Of a DNA stretch of 64,000 nucleotides, positions 22,001-30,567 are shown in pieces. How positions within the stretch are numbered: position 1 is the first letter of the stretch; the number at the start of each line of letters is the position of its first letter. The notes beneath the pieces were generated by a model. The model was not told where the DNA came from. It saw nothing but the letters and a program-made list of their open reading frames with translations, and did no database searches. The DNA lies in assembly GCF_905220415.1 (NCBI RefSeq), contig NC_059554.1:8891001-8955000 (forward strand), read 5' to 3'. This DNA comes from Colias croceus. Its lineage: Eukaryota; Arthropoda; Insecta; Lepidoptera; Pieridae. The translations under genes and the position numbers were made by a program.

Positions 22001-23596
22001 CTGCCCCATCTGCCTCGACAACAGTAACTGCCCCATCGGCCCCGGAATTAGCTGCCCCATCTGCCCCTACTGCTCTATTGGCCGCAACATCACAAACTGC
22101 TCTATTGCTCCAATATCACTAACCACTCCATCTGCTTTAACATCATAAACTGCTCCACCTACCTCAAATTCACTAACTACTCCATCTGTCCCAATTGCTC
22201 TTTCTACTCCGATATTCAGACATTCTGACAGTTCTTTCGTTGGCCGATTTTTATATCGACAGTTAGTAATATATATCGGCAGTAAGGTGGTAAGTTGCAT
22301 TTTAACAGTCGTCAGTCGTGTGAGTGGTAAGTTGTCATTTTAACAGTTGTGTTAGAGGTAAGTTGTCATTTTAACAGTTGTGTTAGTGGTAAGCTGTCAT
22401 TTTAACAGTTGTGTTAGTGGTAAGTTGTCATTTTAACAGTTGTGTTAGAGGTAAGCTGTCATTTTAACAGTTGTGTTAGTGGTAAGCTGTCATTTTAACA
22501 GTTGTGTTAGTGGTAAGTTGTCATTTTAACAGTTGTGTTAGTGGTAAGCTGTCATTTTAACAGTTGTGTTAGTGGTAAGCTGTCATTTTAACAGTTGTGT
22601 TAGTGGTAAGCTATCATTTTAACAGTTGTGTTAGTGGTAAGCTGTCATTTTCACAGTTGTGTGAGTGTTAAGCTGTTATTTTAACAGTTGCGTAAATAGC
22701 ATTTTGTTATATTGATAGCAGTGTCTGTATCACGTTATTACATTGTTAATGCCAGTTTTCAGCCATACAAGAGAGTATCAAACGTATTTGTTCCAGGCCT
22801 GGTAGTCCAACTGTCCCCGGAGCTATACGAGTTCCTGCACCAGCTGGAGGAGCGTTTAACCCACGCTATCAAGTCCGTGGGTCGTGTGCCGCACGCGTTC
22901 TGGCGCTCCTTCAACACGGACATCAAGACGGAGCCCGCGGAGGGCTTCGTGGACGGGGACCTCATTGAGAGCTTCCTGGATCTCAGCAGGGAGGTGCAGC
23001 AGGAGACTGTGCAGGGGCTTCAGGTATACACACACACACACAAATAATACATTTTGACCGTTTTCCCCCAATTTCAATTTTCAAATCATTCTGCCAAAAA
23101 ACATGATGATCGGTCGACAAACTCTAAATAAAAAAGAGCGTGTGTGCTTAGAAGAAAAACTGAAACTTCTTTCGCAAGATACCAAAATCGTTGCCTTATT
23201 CCATGACGCGACGTTATTACGCTAAATTATTAGAAATTTTACTCTCAACGCGTCTAAAGAAGTATTACTTCAATACCTCTAAATTTTGACTGTTCGTCCC
23301 CAATAATTAAAAAATACAACCCTTTATTTCTCCTACATTTCAATCATTCAGAACTCCCTATAGAACACAAAAATAATCGTGTCGGTCGATTGATAAACCA
23401 CGCAGTTACAAGTGTACGACTAAAACAGAAAAACAAACATACGCTATGATTAATTGAGAATTTATGTTTCAAAACTTGGTAAAAATGACTTTACAAATGT
23501 TATTTTTCATTGCAGATCGACGACGGTGGTATAATGCGGGACGCGACGGTGGATGATCTAATCAAGATAGTAGAAGACCTTACGCGAATACACTAA
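7059..23596 (+). CDS. DDB1: DNA damage-binding protein 1, adaptor of CUL4 ubiquitin ligases
   Basis: Complete gene. Exons: 7059-7119, 7794-7942, 8298-8563, 8996-9095, 9322-9427, 9753-9835, 10386-10539, 12357-12578, 13332-13494, 13924-14032, 15131-15333, 16170-16321, 16775-16946, 17189-17332, 17733-17856, 18307-18508, 19304-19437, 20034-20159, 20796-20945, 21262-21392, 21707-21873, 22797-23023, 23516-23596. They sum to 3426 nt, 1141 residues, against 1140 in human. The N-terminus (HYVVTAQKPTAV) and C-terminus (DDLIKIVEDLTRIH) match the family, as do ITRAHGNV-, GQESI-, CSDRPTVI-, IGTIDEIQKLHIRTVPL- and ILDDDTFLGAEN-type blocks. Known role: three-propeller scaffold linking CUL4-RBX1 to DCAF substrate receptors in nuclear repair and replication control. 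Exon 16 carries a species-specific Ala/Gly/Ser/Pro-rich loop where the family is variable. The exon 15 donor is weak (GTCATT). Exons are much more GC-rich than introns. Confidence 0.97.
8066..8213 (-). repeat. 3' end of a LINE, antisense in DDB1 intron 2
   Basis: In reverse complement it reads 'gcctggaagagatct...' then '...gtgcaataaagaataaaataaaat', the same 3' tail layout as the LINE tail at 35357-35495. Truncated; no coding sequence remains. Confidence 0.65.
8793..8870. mobile_element. About 80-bp TTAA-flanked palindromic mini-element, copy 1
   Basis: Runs from TTAATAACTCAGGCCCC to CAATGGGTTAA with a central palindrome ACACAATAGA..TCTATTGTGT. Related copies lie at 10280-10365 and 13214-13300. 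TTAA at both ends suggests a piggyBac-type MITE. It lies in a DDB1 intron. Confidence 0.6.
9563..9708. repeat. Hairpin-ended repeat, copy 1
   Basis: CTATTGCATAGC near the left end and GCTATGCAATAG near the right end are inverted. The about 145-bp unit recurs almost unchanged at 13620-13765. Non-coding, in DDB1 intron 5. Confidence 0.7.
9836..9932 (-). repeat. LINE 3' tail directly at the DDB1 exon 6 donor
   Basis: Sequence GTAAATAAATAAATAAATAA then 'aacactttattgtacacacag'. In reverse complement this is a LINE 3' end with its T-rich tandem tail. The first bases double as the exon 6 splice donor (GTAAAT). Confidence 0.6.
10280..10365. mobile_element. TTAA-flanked palindromic mini-element, copy 2 (inverted)
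   Basis: TTAACCCATTGAG ... CTGAGTTATTAA with the central ACACAATAGA..TCTATTGTGT palindrome. Opposite orientation to copies 1 and 3. Lies 20 bp upstream of DDB1 exon 7. Confidence 0.65.
10793..12235. mobile_element. Foldback element with about 190-bp inverted arms, carrying a nested mariner
   Basis: The left arm (from ACAGGGTGTAATCGTTAAGT) and right arm (ending ACTTAACGATTACACCCTGT) are near-identical inverted repeats reaching inward through 'aacgagaaatatcc'. TA lies on both flanks. The interior is occupied by a mariner element. Lies in DDB1 intron 7. Confidence 0.82.
11127..12031 (+). mobile_element. Truncated mariner element with transposase relic
   Basis: The inverted termini GGTTGATCCAAAAGTAATGA / TCATTACTTTTGGATCAACC are of mariner type. 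Broken frames on the plus strand give VFWDAEGIIMVEYF-, HQDNAPDHK- and FLDLAPIYFYLFPR-like pieces, the core of a DD34D transposase. The first catalytic block reads IMDVTR where an aspartate followed by ET is usual, and several frameshifts are present. About 900 bp against a typical 1.3 kb, so the N-terminal part is deleted. Inactive. Confidence 0.82.
12601..12819 (+). repeat. SINE-like repeat (family A variant) in DDB1 intron 8
   Basis: Starts CTAGCTTTCCGCCTGCGGCT, contains the 'gttcccgtgggatttcccgg' block and ends TATTAGTGTAGAT. Its 3' half (cggtccagtagtttatgag... caaacaaacaaac) differs from other copies. It starts 23 bp after the exon 8 donor. Confidence 0.75.
13214..13300. mobile_element. 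TTAA-flanked palindromic mini-element, copy 3
   Basis: Same orientation as copy 1: TAATAACTCAACCCCCG ... GGGGCTCAATGGGTTAA with the central ACACAATAGA..TCTATTGTGT palindrome. The left TTAA is mutated to GTAA. Confidence 0.6.
13620..13765. repeat. Hairpin-ended repeat, copy 2
   Basis: Near-identical to 9563-9708, ending GCTATGCAATAGCTTTACC. Same orientation. In DDB1 intron 9. Confidence 0.7.
14087..14270 (-). repeat. SINE-like repeat (family A), reverse orientation
   Basis: TCCATACTAATATCATAAAT ... GGCGAAGCCGGGGCGGACCA then CTAGT. Near-identical to 20281-20464 and 23702-23870. In DDB1 intron 10. Confidence 0.8.
14280..15118. repeat. Composite repeat stretch in DDB1 intron 10
   Basis: About 840 bp without a gene. 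It carries lepidopteran repeat blocks: 'gaggcggacttcgatttttgcc' at about 14317, a run of A at about 14900 followed by 'cacaccggccgaattgataacctcctcc', and 'gaagtcggttaaaa' at the right end. A small hairpin around 'acgataattatcgt' lies at about 15040. The open stretches near 14588-14901 are short and unlike known proteins. Confidence 0.4.
15379..15607. mobile_element. Near-perfect 229-bp hairpin MITE with 8-bp target duplication
   Basis: Begins CAAGAAGCTTATATC and ends GATATAAGCTTCTTG. Apart from a loop of about 17 bases and one 1-base indel in a T/A run, the halves are reverse complements over about 107 bp. GGTGAAAC flanks it on both sides (15371-15378 and 15608-15615). No ORF. In DDB1 intron 11. 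Confidence 0.88.
15889..16110 (+). repeat. SINE-like repeat (family A) in DDB1 intron 11
   Basis: CTAGTGGTCCGCCCCGGCTT ... CAGACAGACAGAG ... TATTAGTATGGAT. Ends 59 bp before exon 12. Confidence 0.8.
16440..16640. repeat. Interspersed repeat of the 'acacacg..gaagtgaaacttc' family
   Basis: Contains 'gtgtacacacgtaagaagtg' then 'aaacttcttt'. Related motifs occur at 23110-23300, 54970-55145, 55782-56430 and 63050-63190. The copies are diverged and boundaries are uncertain. Confidence 0.4.
16985..17145. repeat. Interspersed repeat ending gcgggcgaagcc
   Basis: 'ctcgtgtcacaatgtttgtc' ... 'gagaaagcgggcgaagcc'. A different family from the A repeats but sharing the closing motif. In DDB1 intron 13. 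Confidence 0.5.
17455..17725. repeat. Irregular GCGCAAGTGCT-type repeats in DDB1 intron 14
   Basis: Many degenerate copies of a 'gcgcaagtgctagtg' motif, some with 'cttgcgcaagcgcaag', crowd the 3' part of intron 14 up to the exon 15 acceptor. No fixed period is evident. Confidence 0.5.
18541..19095. repeat. 64-bp minisatellite in DDB1 intron 16
   Basis: About 8.5 copies of a 64-bp unit made of two related 32-bp halves, one beginning GCATGCGGCGTGCTGCAGTT and the other GCATGCGTCGTGCTGCAGTT. It is very homogeneous and starts 32 bp after the exon 16 donor. Because 64 is not a multiple of 3, the array gives spurious 60-codon ORFs in every frame. Confidence 0.95.
19450..19880. repeat. 40-bp minisatellite in DDB1 intron 17
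   Basis: About ten copies of a 40-bp unit (ACAATTACCCATTTTTGCAA then TTACAACTCGACACAGTTCT). It starts within 15 bp of the exon 17 donor and decays toward the 3' end. Long ORFs across it are artefacts. Confidence 0.95.
20281..20464 (-). repeat. SINE-like repeat (family A) in DDB1 intron 18
   Basis: Near-identical to 14087-14270, same orientation. Confidence 0.8.
21880..22080. repeat. 27-bp minisatellite in DDB1 intron 21
   Basis: Four near-perfect copies of TGCCCCATCTGCCTCGACAA plus CATTAGC, with degenerate copies on either side. It starts right after the exon 21 donor (21874). As 27 is a multiple of 3, the frame runs open and reads CPICLDNIS repeatedly. Confidence 0.9.
22290..22705. repeat. 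31-bp minisatellite in DDB1 intron 21
   Basis: About 12-13 copies of GTGGTAAGCTGTCATTTTAA plus CAGTTGTGTTA. Each unit contains a donor-like GGTAAG and an acceptor-like TTTTAACAG. It ends about 90 bp before the true exon 22 acceptor. Confidence 0.93.
23110..23300. repeat. Diverged repeat of the 'gaaacttcttt' family in DDB1 intron 22
   Basis: 'gagcgtgtgtgcttagaag ... gaaacttctttcgcaagat' and 'ctctcaacgcgtctaaagaagt' parallel blocks seen in MTIF2 introns. Boundaries uncertain. Confidence 0.4.
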
Positions 23597-23613
23597 ATAC
23601 TTAATGTTCTCTT

Positions 23614-23619
23614 AATAAA
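23614..23619 (+). terminator. Poly(A) signal of DDB1
   Basis: AATAAA 18 nt after the DDB1 stop. Confidence 0.75.
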
Positions 23620-23701
23620 TATTTTATTTAATTCACTCTTGTTTTATTTGTTACCCGACCACGAAAATATGTCTCATCTAAATAGCACTATTAATAAGTA
23701 A

Positions 23702-23870
23702 TACTAATATTATAAATGCGAAAGTAACTCTGTCTGTCTACCTGTTACTCAATCACGCCTAAACTACTGAACCAATTTGCATGAAATTTGGGATGGAGAT
23801 AATTTCATACCCGAGAAACCCTTTTACTGCGACATATGTACCACGGGCGACGCCGGGGCGGACCACTAGT
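23702..23870 (-). repeat. SINE-like repeat (family A) downstream of DDB1
   Basis: TACTAATATTATAAATGCGA ... GGCGGACCACTAGT. It lacks part of the middle found in other copies. Confidence 0.78.
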
Positions 23871-25842
23871 AAGTAATATAGGCTTTTAGGAAAAAATCAC
23901 ATTTACATGTATCTGTGAATTATCATGAAATATGTTAAATATCGAATTTAAATTACTAAGCAAAATTAGTAAAAATTGCATCTATGTCTGGAAAAATAAG
24001 CACTACATGGTAAAACCAAAACTGAAAATAATTACACAAAATACTTGCTTGGCAAAGCCCTTGTAAATGTTTTTAATATAATTGTTTTTGAAAAAAATCA
24101 TAATAGGTATTACTATGTCAAGTAGCAATCGTAAAAGTGTGAAAACTAGAGGTAACTTCGTTATTTTTTTTATCGAGTCAATAGTAATATTGCACGCCTC
24201 ATAGCGAAGCGTTGAGGTGGGTACTACTGTCACTTCGCGCAAAACATCTGATTTTTCAAACTTAAAATGTCTTTATGTCTTTATGTATCATACATTGCAC
24301 TTGTAAGATAATACATACACACACATATTAAGAAAAAACACTATTTTTAACATTCATGATATTTTTGATGTCATTTTTGTTATTTAAACTAGTTAAAAAA
24401 CAGTTTAAAAAAGTTCTGTCTTGGACGTCCATGTGTCTGTATGTGCGGAGGATTTTCTTGTTAACACGATAGCGACCGAAATACTTTACTAATCGAGTCT
24501 TTTTTTTTCTCTTACGCTTGAGTATGCTCAGGAATAGAACCCTTTCATTTTTCAGGGTCTGATTCGATGTGGTTTAATTGTTATTAAATAAACAAAAAAA
24601 AAATATCGACTGTTCTCCATAATATATATCCATATATAGTTCTCCATAGTATATCTATAATATATATTCTTTATTTTTTTTATATTTATAGTGTACTCAA
24701 AATTCACCATTATAAACTCGATTCTTTAAACTATAAGCCAAGGTTTAAAAAAATAAGTTGGTAGTCAGTCCCTTAAACCTGCGCAGTTTCACATCTAGGT
24801 GGGGCCACAAGAAAAATAGCTCAATTATTACGGTACCGCTTTCTTTACTTTTCCAACTGTTTTATTTTATTTCTTTTTTATATTTATAGTGTATAAATAA
24901 TCAATTTTATTGTAAAGGATGAGATTATGAGGCGTGCACTTTTGGATTTTCCAAACTATTTTATGTTTTTGATCAAACAGAAACCTCGAAAATATCTAGT
25001 TTGATATATATTTTATTTCTTAGATTTGGTGTTGAATACACATGAAAGATAGAATGGCTTCTGTTGTGAACTATAAAAAAACTTGAACTTTTTGCATATG
25101 GTTTATTTTTATACATAAATAAGATTATGGTTGCATAGATGGCATGTAAGGTTGCTTTTTATCCACCCGAGATGTGCTATGCAACCATGCTGCGAAAATG
25201 TAATAGCTATGCTATAAAATTGACCTTTTCCAATAATACTAAGCTTTGTAGCGGTCAGCGGTGCGAGGAAGATGCGCAGTTCGAGCTATATTATGCATAA
25301 TAATATGTCGCAGTCATCTGCTTTAATCTGCTATTTGATCAAAATGAGTTATGAGTAGCGCATTCATTGAATGACGACATTTAATATCGACATTCAACAG
25401 ATGGCGCTGCTCAATATTGCTCTAATTTATGCGTGTTTTGTATTCATAGAAAAAAATAAAATGTTGTATCTTCTGTTTGTATTATTATATAGAAATAAAG
25501 GAAGACATGCAATAGGAAAAGAAAAATAATACAAAATGATAACCAATACAATCCCTTTTATTTATTTTCATCACAGTATATGCTTCATGTAAAATAACTT
25601 TTACCTTTGTTATACAACGTAATCGACACCACATTTAAGTTTATATTTATATAAATAACACACAAACAGTAATTTTTAATTAAAACATCTAAAACGCTTC
25701 CAAATCTTACTTTGTTTTGCACTCTGAGCAAAATAGTCCATAGCTCCTGTGTGGTAAAGATTAAAATTAATACAACAATAATGATTCAAAAAAGTGGATG
25801 ATTCAAAGAATAATATTGTTGAGACACAAATAAAAAGGAGAA
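23871..25842. other. Intergenic A/T-rich stretch
   Basis: About 2 kb with no supported gene. Repeat-like pieces: 'ttgcacgcctcatagcgaag' at about 24191 and, inverted, 'gaggcgtgcac' at about 24929; a 'ttgcatag...ctatgcaa' pair at 25133-25185; and 'cagatggcgct' at about 25399. No coding motif recognised. Confidence 0.5.
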
Positions 25843-26000
25843 TGACCACGGGTGGTATCGGTAAAATTTTAGTTGTGCCACGTATTCGTGATATTGTTAA
25901 TTCCTATTTGTATTTATAATGGTCATATGTATCAATATTAAGTTTTAATTATACCGGATAAATTGAAATAATAGTAAAATTTATTCTTTTGAAACATGTA
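25843..26000. repeat. Tandem duplication, unit A (intact)
   Basis: About 158 bp beginning TGACCACGGGTGGTATCGGT. The adjacent unit B (26001-26070 plus 27045 to about 27133) is about 85-90% alike and is split by an element. Unit A preserves the unoccupied target sequence CCTATTTGTATTTATAATGG. Confidence 0.85.
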
Positions 26001-26070
26001 TGACCACGTATGGAATCGGTAAAATACTAGTTGTGTCACGTGTTCGTGATATTGTTAATTCCTATTTGTA

Positions 26071-27044
26071 TAGGTAAACCAGAATCTGATGGCAATTAGG
26101 GAAATCAAAATTTAGAGTGTGCAACCCTGGGGAAAATGGACTGAACGATCTTGATACTGCTTATTTTTTATTTTGATCTCAATATCATTAGTCAAATTAC
26201 ATAAGTGGACAATACTGTTCTTAATAATGATATATCCACTTAATATTATGTAGGTACATACTTACATGTATAATATACAATTATACATATTACTTTTATG
26301 CAGGTAATACATATTATTATTTACACATACCTATATTTGTATATTCATTACCAGTATGCCATCTGAAAATATCGATATAATGATAATGTAGATCAAAACT
26401 GCTTATAATTTTTTATAAAATAAAATAAAATCAAACTATTTATTTATTTATTTATTCTTTACTGTATAGGAAATACAAAATGAAGACGACACAAAATAAA
26501 AGATACAATCGGCATACAGTGGGCGGCCTTATGGCCATAAGCCATTTCTTCCAGGCAACCGTCTATTTTTAACTATGTTTATTTTCGTAAGTATTATCAG
26601 ATACACACATTATAAAATTGACTTGGACAGCTTGGACTTGACGAATAGCCGTATTGGAAACTCCTGTAATAAGTTTTCATAAAATTATATTCTAATCAAC
26701 AAACAATATTATAATTACCTACATAAAATATTTTTTAATTTAAAGTATCAAAACGGGTAAGTCCAATTTACCAATAAAATCTTCAAAATTGAAAATTGTG
26801 ATGTGTTTGACCCTTCTTCATCGAATGTTTTTCTATACACATTTTAAACAACACCTCTTGCTTGTGATCGCAGCGGCGTTTTCGACATTTTCGAAGATTT
26901 TTTAGACAAAATCCTAAAAATTATTCATCAACTGGAAAAAAGACAAACAATTTGACAACCAATTTGATAGTTGTCAAATAAGTTGCCACATGAAAATCTT
27001 ATATTTCTTAAATATAAATATGCCATCAGATTCTGGTAGACCTA
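26071..27044. mobile_element. TA-target TIR element, copy 1 (974 bp with nested insertion)
   Basis: Begins TAGGTAAACCAGAATCTG and ends CAGATTCTGGTAGACCTA, with TA on each flank. Copies lie at 47175-47996 and 53299-54139. It has no transposase ORF. It sits inside unit B of the local tandem duplication, so its borders are fixed by comparison with unit A. A LINE tail is nested at 26440-26576. Confidence 0.9.
26440..26576 (-). mobile_element. Nested LINE 3' fragment inside TIR element copy 1
   Basis: Absent from copies 2 and 3. In reverse complement it reads 'gttgcctggaagaaatggc ... cagtaaagaataaataaata', the LINE tail layout. AACTAT is repeated at both edges (26434-26439 and 26571-26576), fitting a target-site duplication. 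Confidence 0.8.
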
Positions 27045-27133
27045 TATTTATAATGATCATATTTATCACTATTAAGTCGTAATTATACCGAATAAATAGA
27101 AATAAAAGTAAAAGTTTTTGTTTTGACACATAT

Positions 27134-27885
27134 ATCTATCTCTCTTGCAAGCGTCCTGTGTCATATGTCATAGTTGAATGAATGTATTCGACGCATTGTT
27201 CGACGTTATTTATTTTGAAATAATGTTTATTACGATTTACTTTTCACATTTATCTTGTAAATTAAAATATTACCTATGTAATAAATGTAAAACTTAACGT
27301 TCATCGTTAGTTTAAACTCGATAAAGTATTTTTTTGAAGCGTTGAATACACGTTGAATAAAACTTTTGTTTTATTTTTATTGTCGTGAACTGCGGCTTAT
27401 TTACATAAAAACTTTAATCGTTTCTAAAAGTACTAACATCAAGCTTCAAATTGAGCTATATTTCATCGTGACACAATAAGTTTGATTGCGATACCAAGTG
27501 CCATAGTCACTTGGGCAATCTCCTTTAATGAAGATCAATTTTTAAAATATACATAACCATATACTTAATATAAAAAGTGGAATAATAATAGTCTATCTAC
27601 TATACAATCTAAACAATGAATACAAAATACATACAATTTTTCTTTAAAACCATTTAAATGATTTATATTATGCTGATGAAATAATAAACACATGATTGAT
27701 TGTGCTGATACATAATATTAACTTTTCAGTAACAATATTCTAAAATGTACTTAAGACAAAATATTTCAATTCAGATTAATAACTAATGAACTGCCAATCA
27801 ATATAAAATCTATTATAAACATATATATCAATACGAACTCATGTGAATGAGCAGAAATGTTTATGCAAAGTTACTAGGTAAAACA
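27134..27885. other. Intergenic A/T-rich stretch
   Basis: No gene or clear repeat recognised between the tandem duplication and the left terminus of the 4.8-kb element. Confidence 0.4.
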
Positions 27886-28630
27886 AGGTCAACTCGGCGA
27901 AGACCGTCTGGCGGATAGGACCGTACAATAAGCAATACAACAAAACCTGAATAACCACAGCAATGACAACCCGAACTTCAAAAACTTTAAACTGTTTTAG
28001 TTATAATAAATTGGCATAGATGGCGCTATTTACAATACAAAGAGAAAAAATGACATATAAAAAGTCGGGTTGACAACTTGCAACACGACCAGGCACCACG
28101 CTGGCATAAAAAATATTTTAAGTGCTATCTGTTTATTTAAAACAGGATTTGTTTGGGTAAGTTCATTCATGATCAATATCTTTAACTAATTATAATAATA
28201 GAATGTAATAATGCATATTTTCTACGAAGTTACATGTAGTGGCAAAAACTTAACCTCAAACTGGAATAGTGGAGAAGTCCGTCTAGTACTTGGAGGGAAA
28301 CACTGGCATATGCCGATCTTCGCCGTTTTCAGATGTCACAAACCTTTTACGCTTAAGCTAATTTTATGACTGATTCGTATTTTTCAGCTTCTAGCGTAAT
28401 GAGTAACCATGAGTTTTACTCTTAAAATCGATATTCGTGTTATCGGTTGTGTCGTATCCTACTCTTAGTTGTGTAAGCAGTCTTAAAAAACTGAAGAAAT
28501 ATAAAAACCCTGAACCGGAACAACACTTAATACTACCGTCTGGCGACGCCAGACTAATATTAAAACAGTTATTATTATTTTTCAGGTAATATAAAAAAAA
28601 ACACAAACTATAGGAAAGTATCAAAGAAAA

Positions 28631-30105
28631 TCAAATAGAGGGTCCTACTCGAAAGAAAAATTAAAAGAAGCCGTGCGAGAGGTGGAATGTGGCATATTGA
28701 GTGGATACAGTGCGTCAAAGAAATTTAAAATACCTCATATATCGCATGATCATTATGGACCATGTTAATAAAAAAAGGACGAAATCTAAAACGCGTGGGC
28801 TAAATACAGCAATAACACCTGAAATTGAATTTAAGTTGGCAACGAATCTCCATGTAATGGAAAAATATGGATTCGGGCTTAGCATAAAAGAAGTGTTGCA
28901 GGTGGTTGGTGATTATATCAACCCAAACGATCTGATTACACCATTTAAAAATGGTATTCCTGGTAAAGACTGGTTCTTGGCTTTTAAAAAACGTCATCGT
29001 CTATCCATGAAAAAACCTCAAGCTGTAGAGTACGCGCGAAAAAATAATCTATCCATATTTTGATCTCCTCGAAAGTACAATACGCGAGTTAAATTTGGAA
29101 AACAAACCGTCAGCCATATGGAATCTCGACGAAACGAGCTTTTCCAAGGACCCAGCAAAAACTAAAATCATTGGTGCTAAAGGTCATGCAGCAACTAGGG
29201 TTATTTCTTCACCTGGACGCGATAACACTACAGTGCTACTTGGTGCCAGTGCTTCAGGAGAAAAGACACCGCCTCTAATTGTTTACAAAGGCAAGAATGT
29301 ATGGGATACATGGACATCTTCCGAAGCATACCCAGGGACATCTTATGCCGCAACAAAAAATGGTTGGATGGAGACAGAGGTGTTTGAAAATTAAAAAAAA
29401 AAAGTGTTTTGCCTGCTGTCCAAAACCCAACCAAACCCAGTATCCTTATATACGATGGACACTCCACACACGTAGGCATAAATATCATTGAAGAGGGTCG
29501 CAAAGAAAACATAACAATTTTGAAATTGCCGCCGCACACCAGTCACATTTTACAACCATTGGATATTGCAGTTATGAAGTCATTCAAAGACCGATGGGAT
29601 CCCTTATTGGTTCGTTGGCAGCGGCTGAACGGCGGGCGTGTTATGCCAAAAAAAAAGATTTTGCAAGACTAATTGGACAAGTATGGGCTGAGATAAATCC
29701 TCAGGTCCTACGTAATGGATTTAGAAAAGCGGGAATATATCCTGTAAACCGTGAGGAAATTAAAGAAAATCACTTTGATAGCTTGAAGCTAAGACATTGG
29801 AGAGAACACGAGAGTTCACGAAATATGGCGGAAAAGCACAAAACAATAAAGAGAAACCCAGAAACTTTGTTGACGTTAGTACTTAATTTTTTCAATCAAA
29901 TTCAAACTCGTGAGAACATTGAAGTAATCAATAGTCATAACGAATCATTGGAATATCATATACGACACCAGAAAATTTCATTCGAAGAACTACTTCTGCA
30001 AAAAGTTTAACGCGGTGATAGCTCACCAAAGCAACTGCGCCGAAAGGTAGCACCAGGTGCTGAGGTAATAACACACAGTGATGAGGTAATGACACTATTG
30101 ACTCC
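28631..30105 (+). pseudogene. Pogo/Tigger-like transposase (HTH_psq - DDE_1), frameshifted
   Basis: Frames must be switched at about 28735, 29060, 29395 and 29650 to follow the protein. Readable order: an N-terminal psq-type HTH (YSKEKLKEAVREVECG, then SASKKFKIPH), a CENPB-like segment ending KDWFLAFKKRHRLS, then the DDE_1 core with NLDETSF (first Asp), IYDGHSTHV (second) and LPPHTSHILQPLDIAVMKSFK-type sequence (third region), then FRKAGIYPVN and a basic tail ending near GAEVITHSDEVM. Catalytic acids remain but the gene cannot be translated whole. A run of A at 29393-29402 is one site of damage. Inactive relic. Confidence 0.85.
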
Positions 30106-30107
30106 AT

Positions 30108-30567
30108 AATAAAAAAAAGAGATGACTTTGTATGAATCTGGAGGTAGTAGGTACACGAGGCAAATATTTATCTTTGTCATACAATGCACTTAAATGCATT
30201 CCGCCCACTAGTGTAGAAGCCGAGAGGGCTTTTTCAGCTGCCGGATATTTAGCTTCACATATATTCGCAGCAGCCTGGCAGATGATACATTAGATACATT
30301 ATGTATCTTACGAAAACATTTCCAAAAAAAATAATATGTCATTATAATCGTACTTCTTGCTTGATTTGATAATTAAAACTAATAAAGCTATGTTGATTTT
30401 TATTTCTTTTGTATCCTTCAATCCTTACACTATATTTACTAATATACAATTTAATGTACCACATACACACTTGCGGGATCCCGCCAATACCGAGATCCCG
30501 CGGGATTAAGAAATATCAATCCCGCAAATACCGAGATCACAAAAATGCTGCGGGATTGGATGCCCTA
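30108..30567 (+). pseudogene. 3' end of a hAT element with dimerisation-domain relic
   Basis: The sequence encodes MTLYESGGSRYTR, then after a frameshift LSYNALKCIPPTSVEAERAF and SAAGYL, then IRSSLADDTLDTLCILRKHF: the conserved C-terminal dimerisation region of hAT transposases. A GC-rich tail follows (gcgggatcccgccaatacc, repeated) and ends GCGGGATTGGATGCCCTA, a typical hAT 3' terminus. No matching 5' terminus or 8-bp duplication was found, so only the 3' portion is present. Confidence 0.78.

Noticed and set aside
21687..22148. Cys-rich ORF CPICLDNIS repeats, suggestive of a zinc-binding protein
   Set aside because: The first part is DDB1 exon 21. The Cys-rich part is an intronic 27-bp minisatellite whose period is a multiple of three, which keeps the frame open.
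24181..24242. Possible tRNA-like or structured RNA around 'gcctcatagcgaagcgttgagg'
   Set aside because: No cloverleaf with anticodon and T-arm could be drawn; it resembles a dispersed repeat instead.
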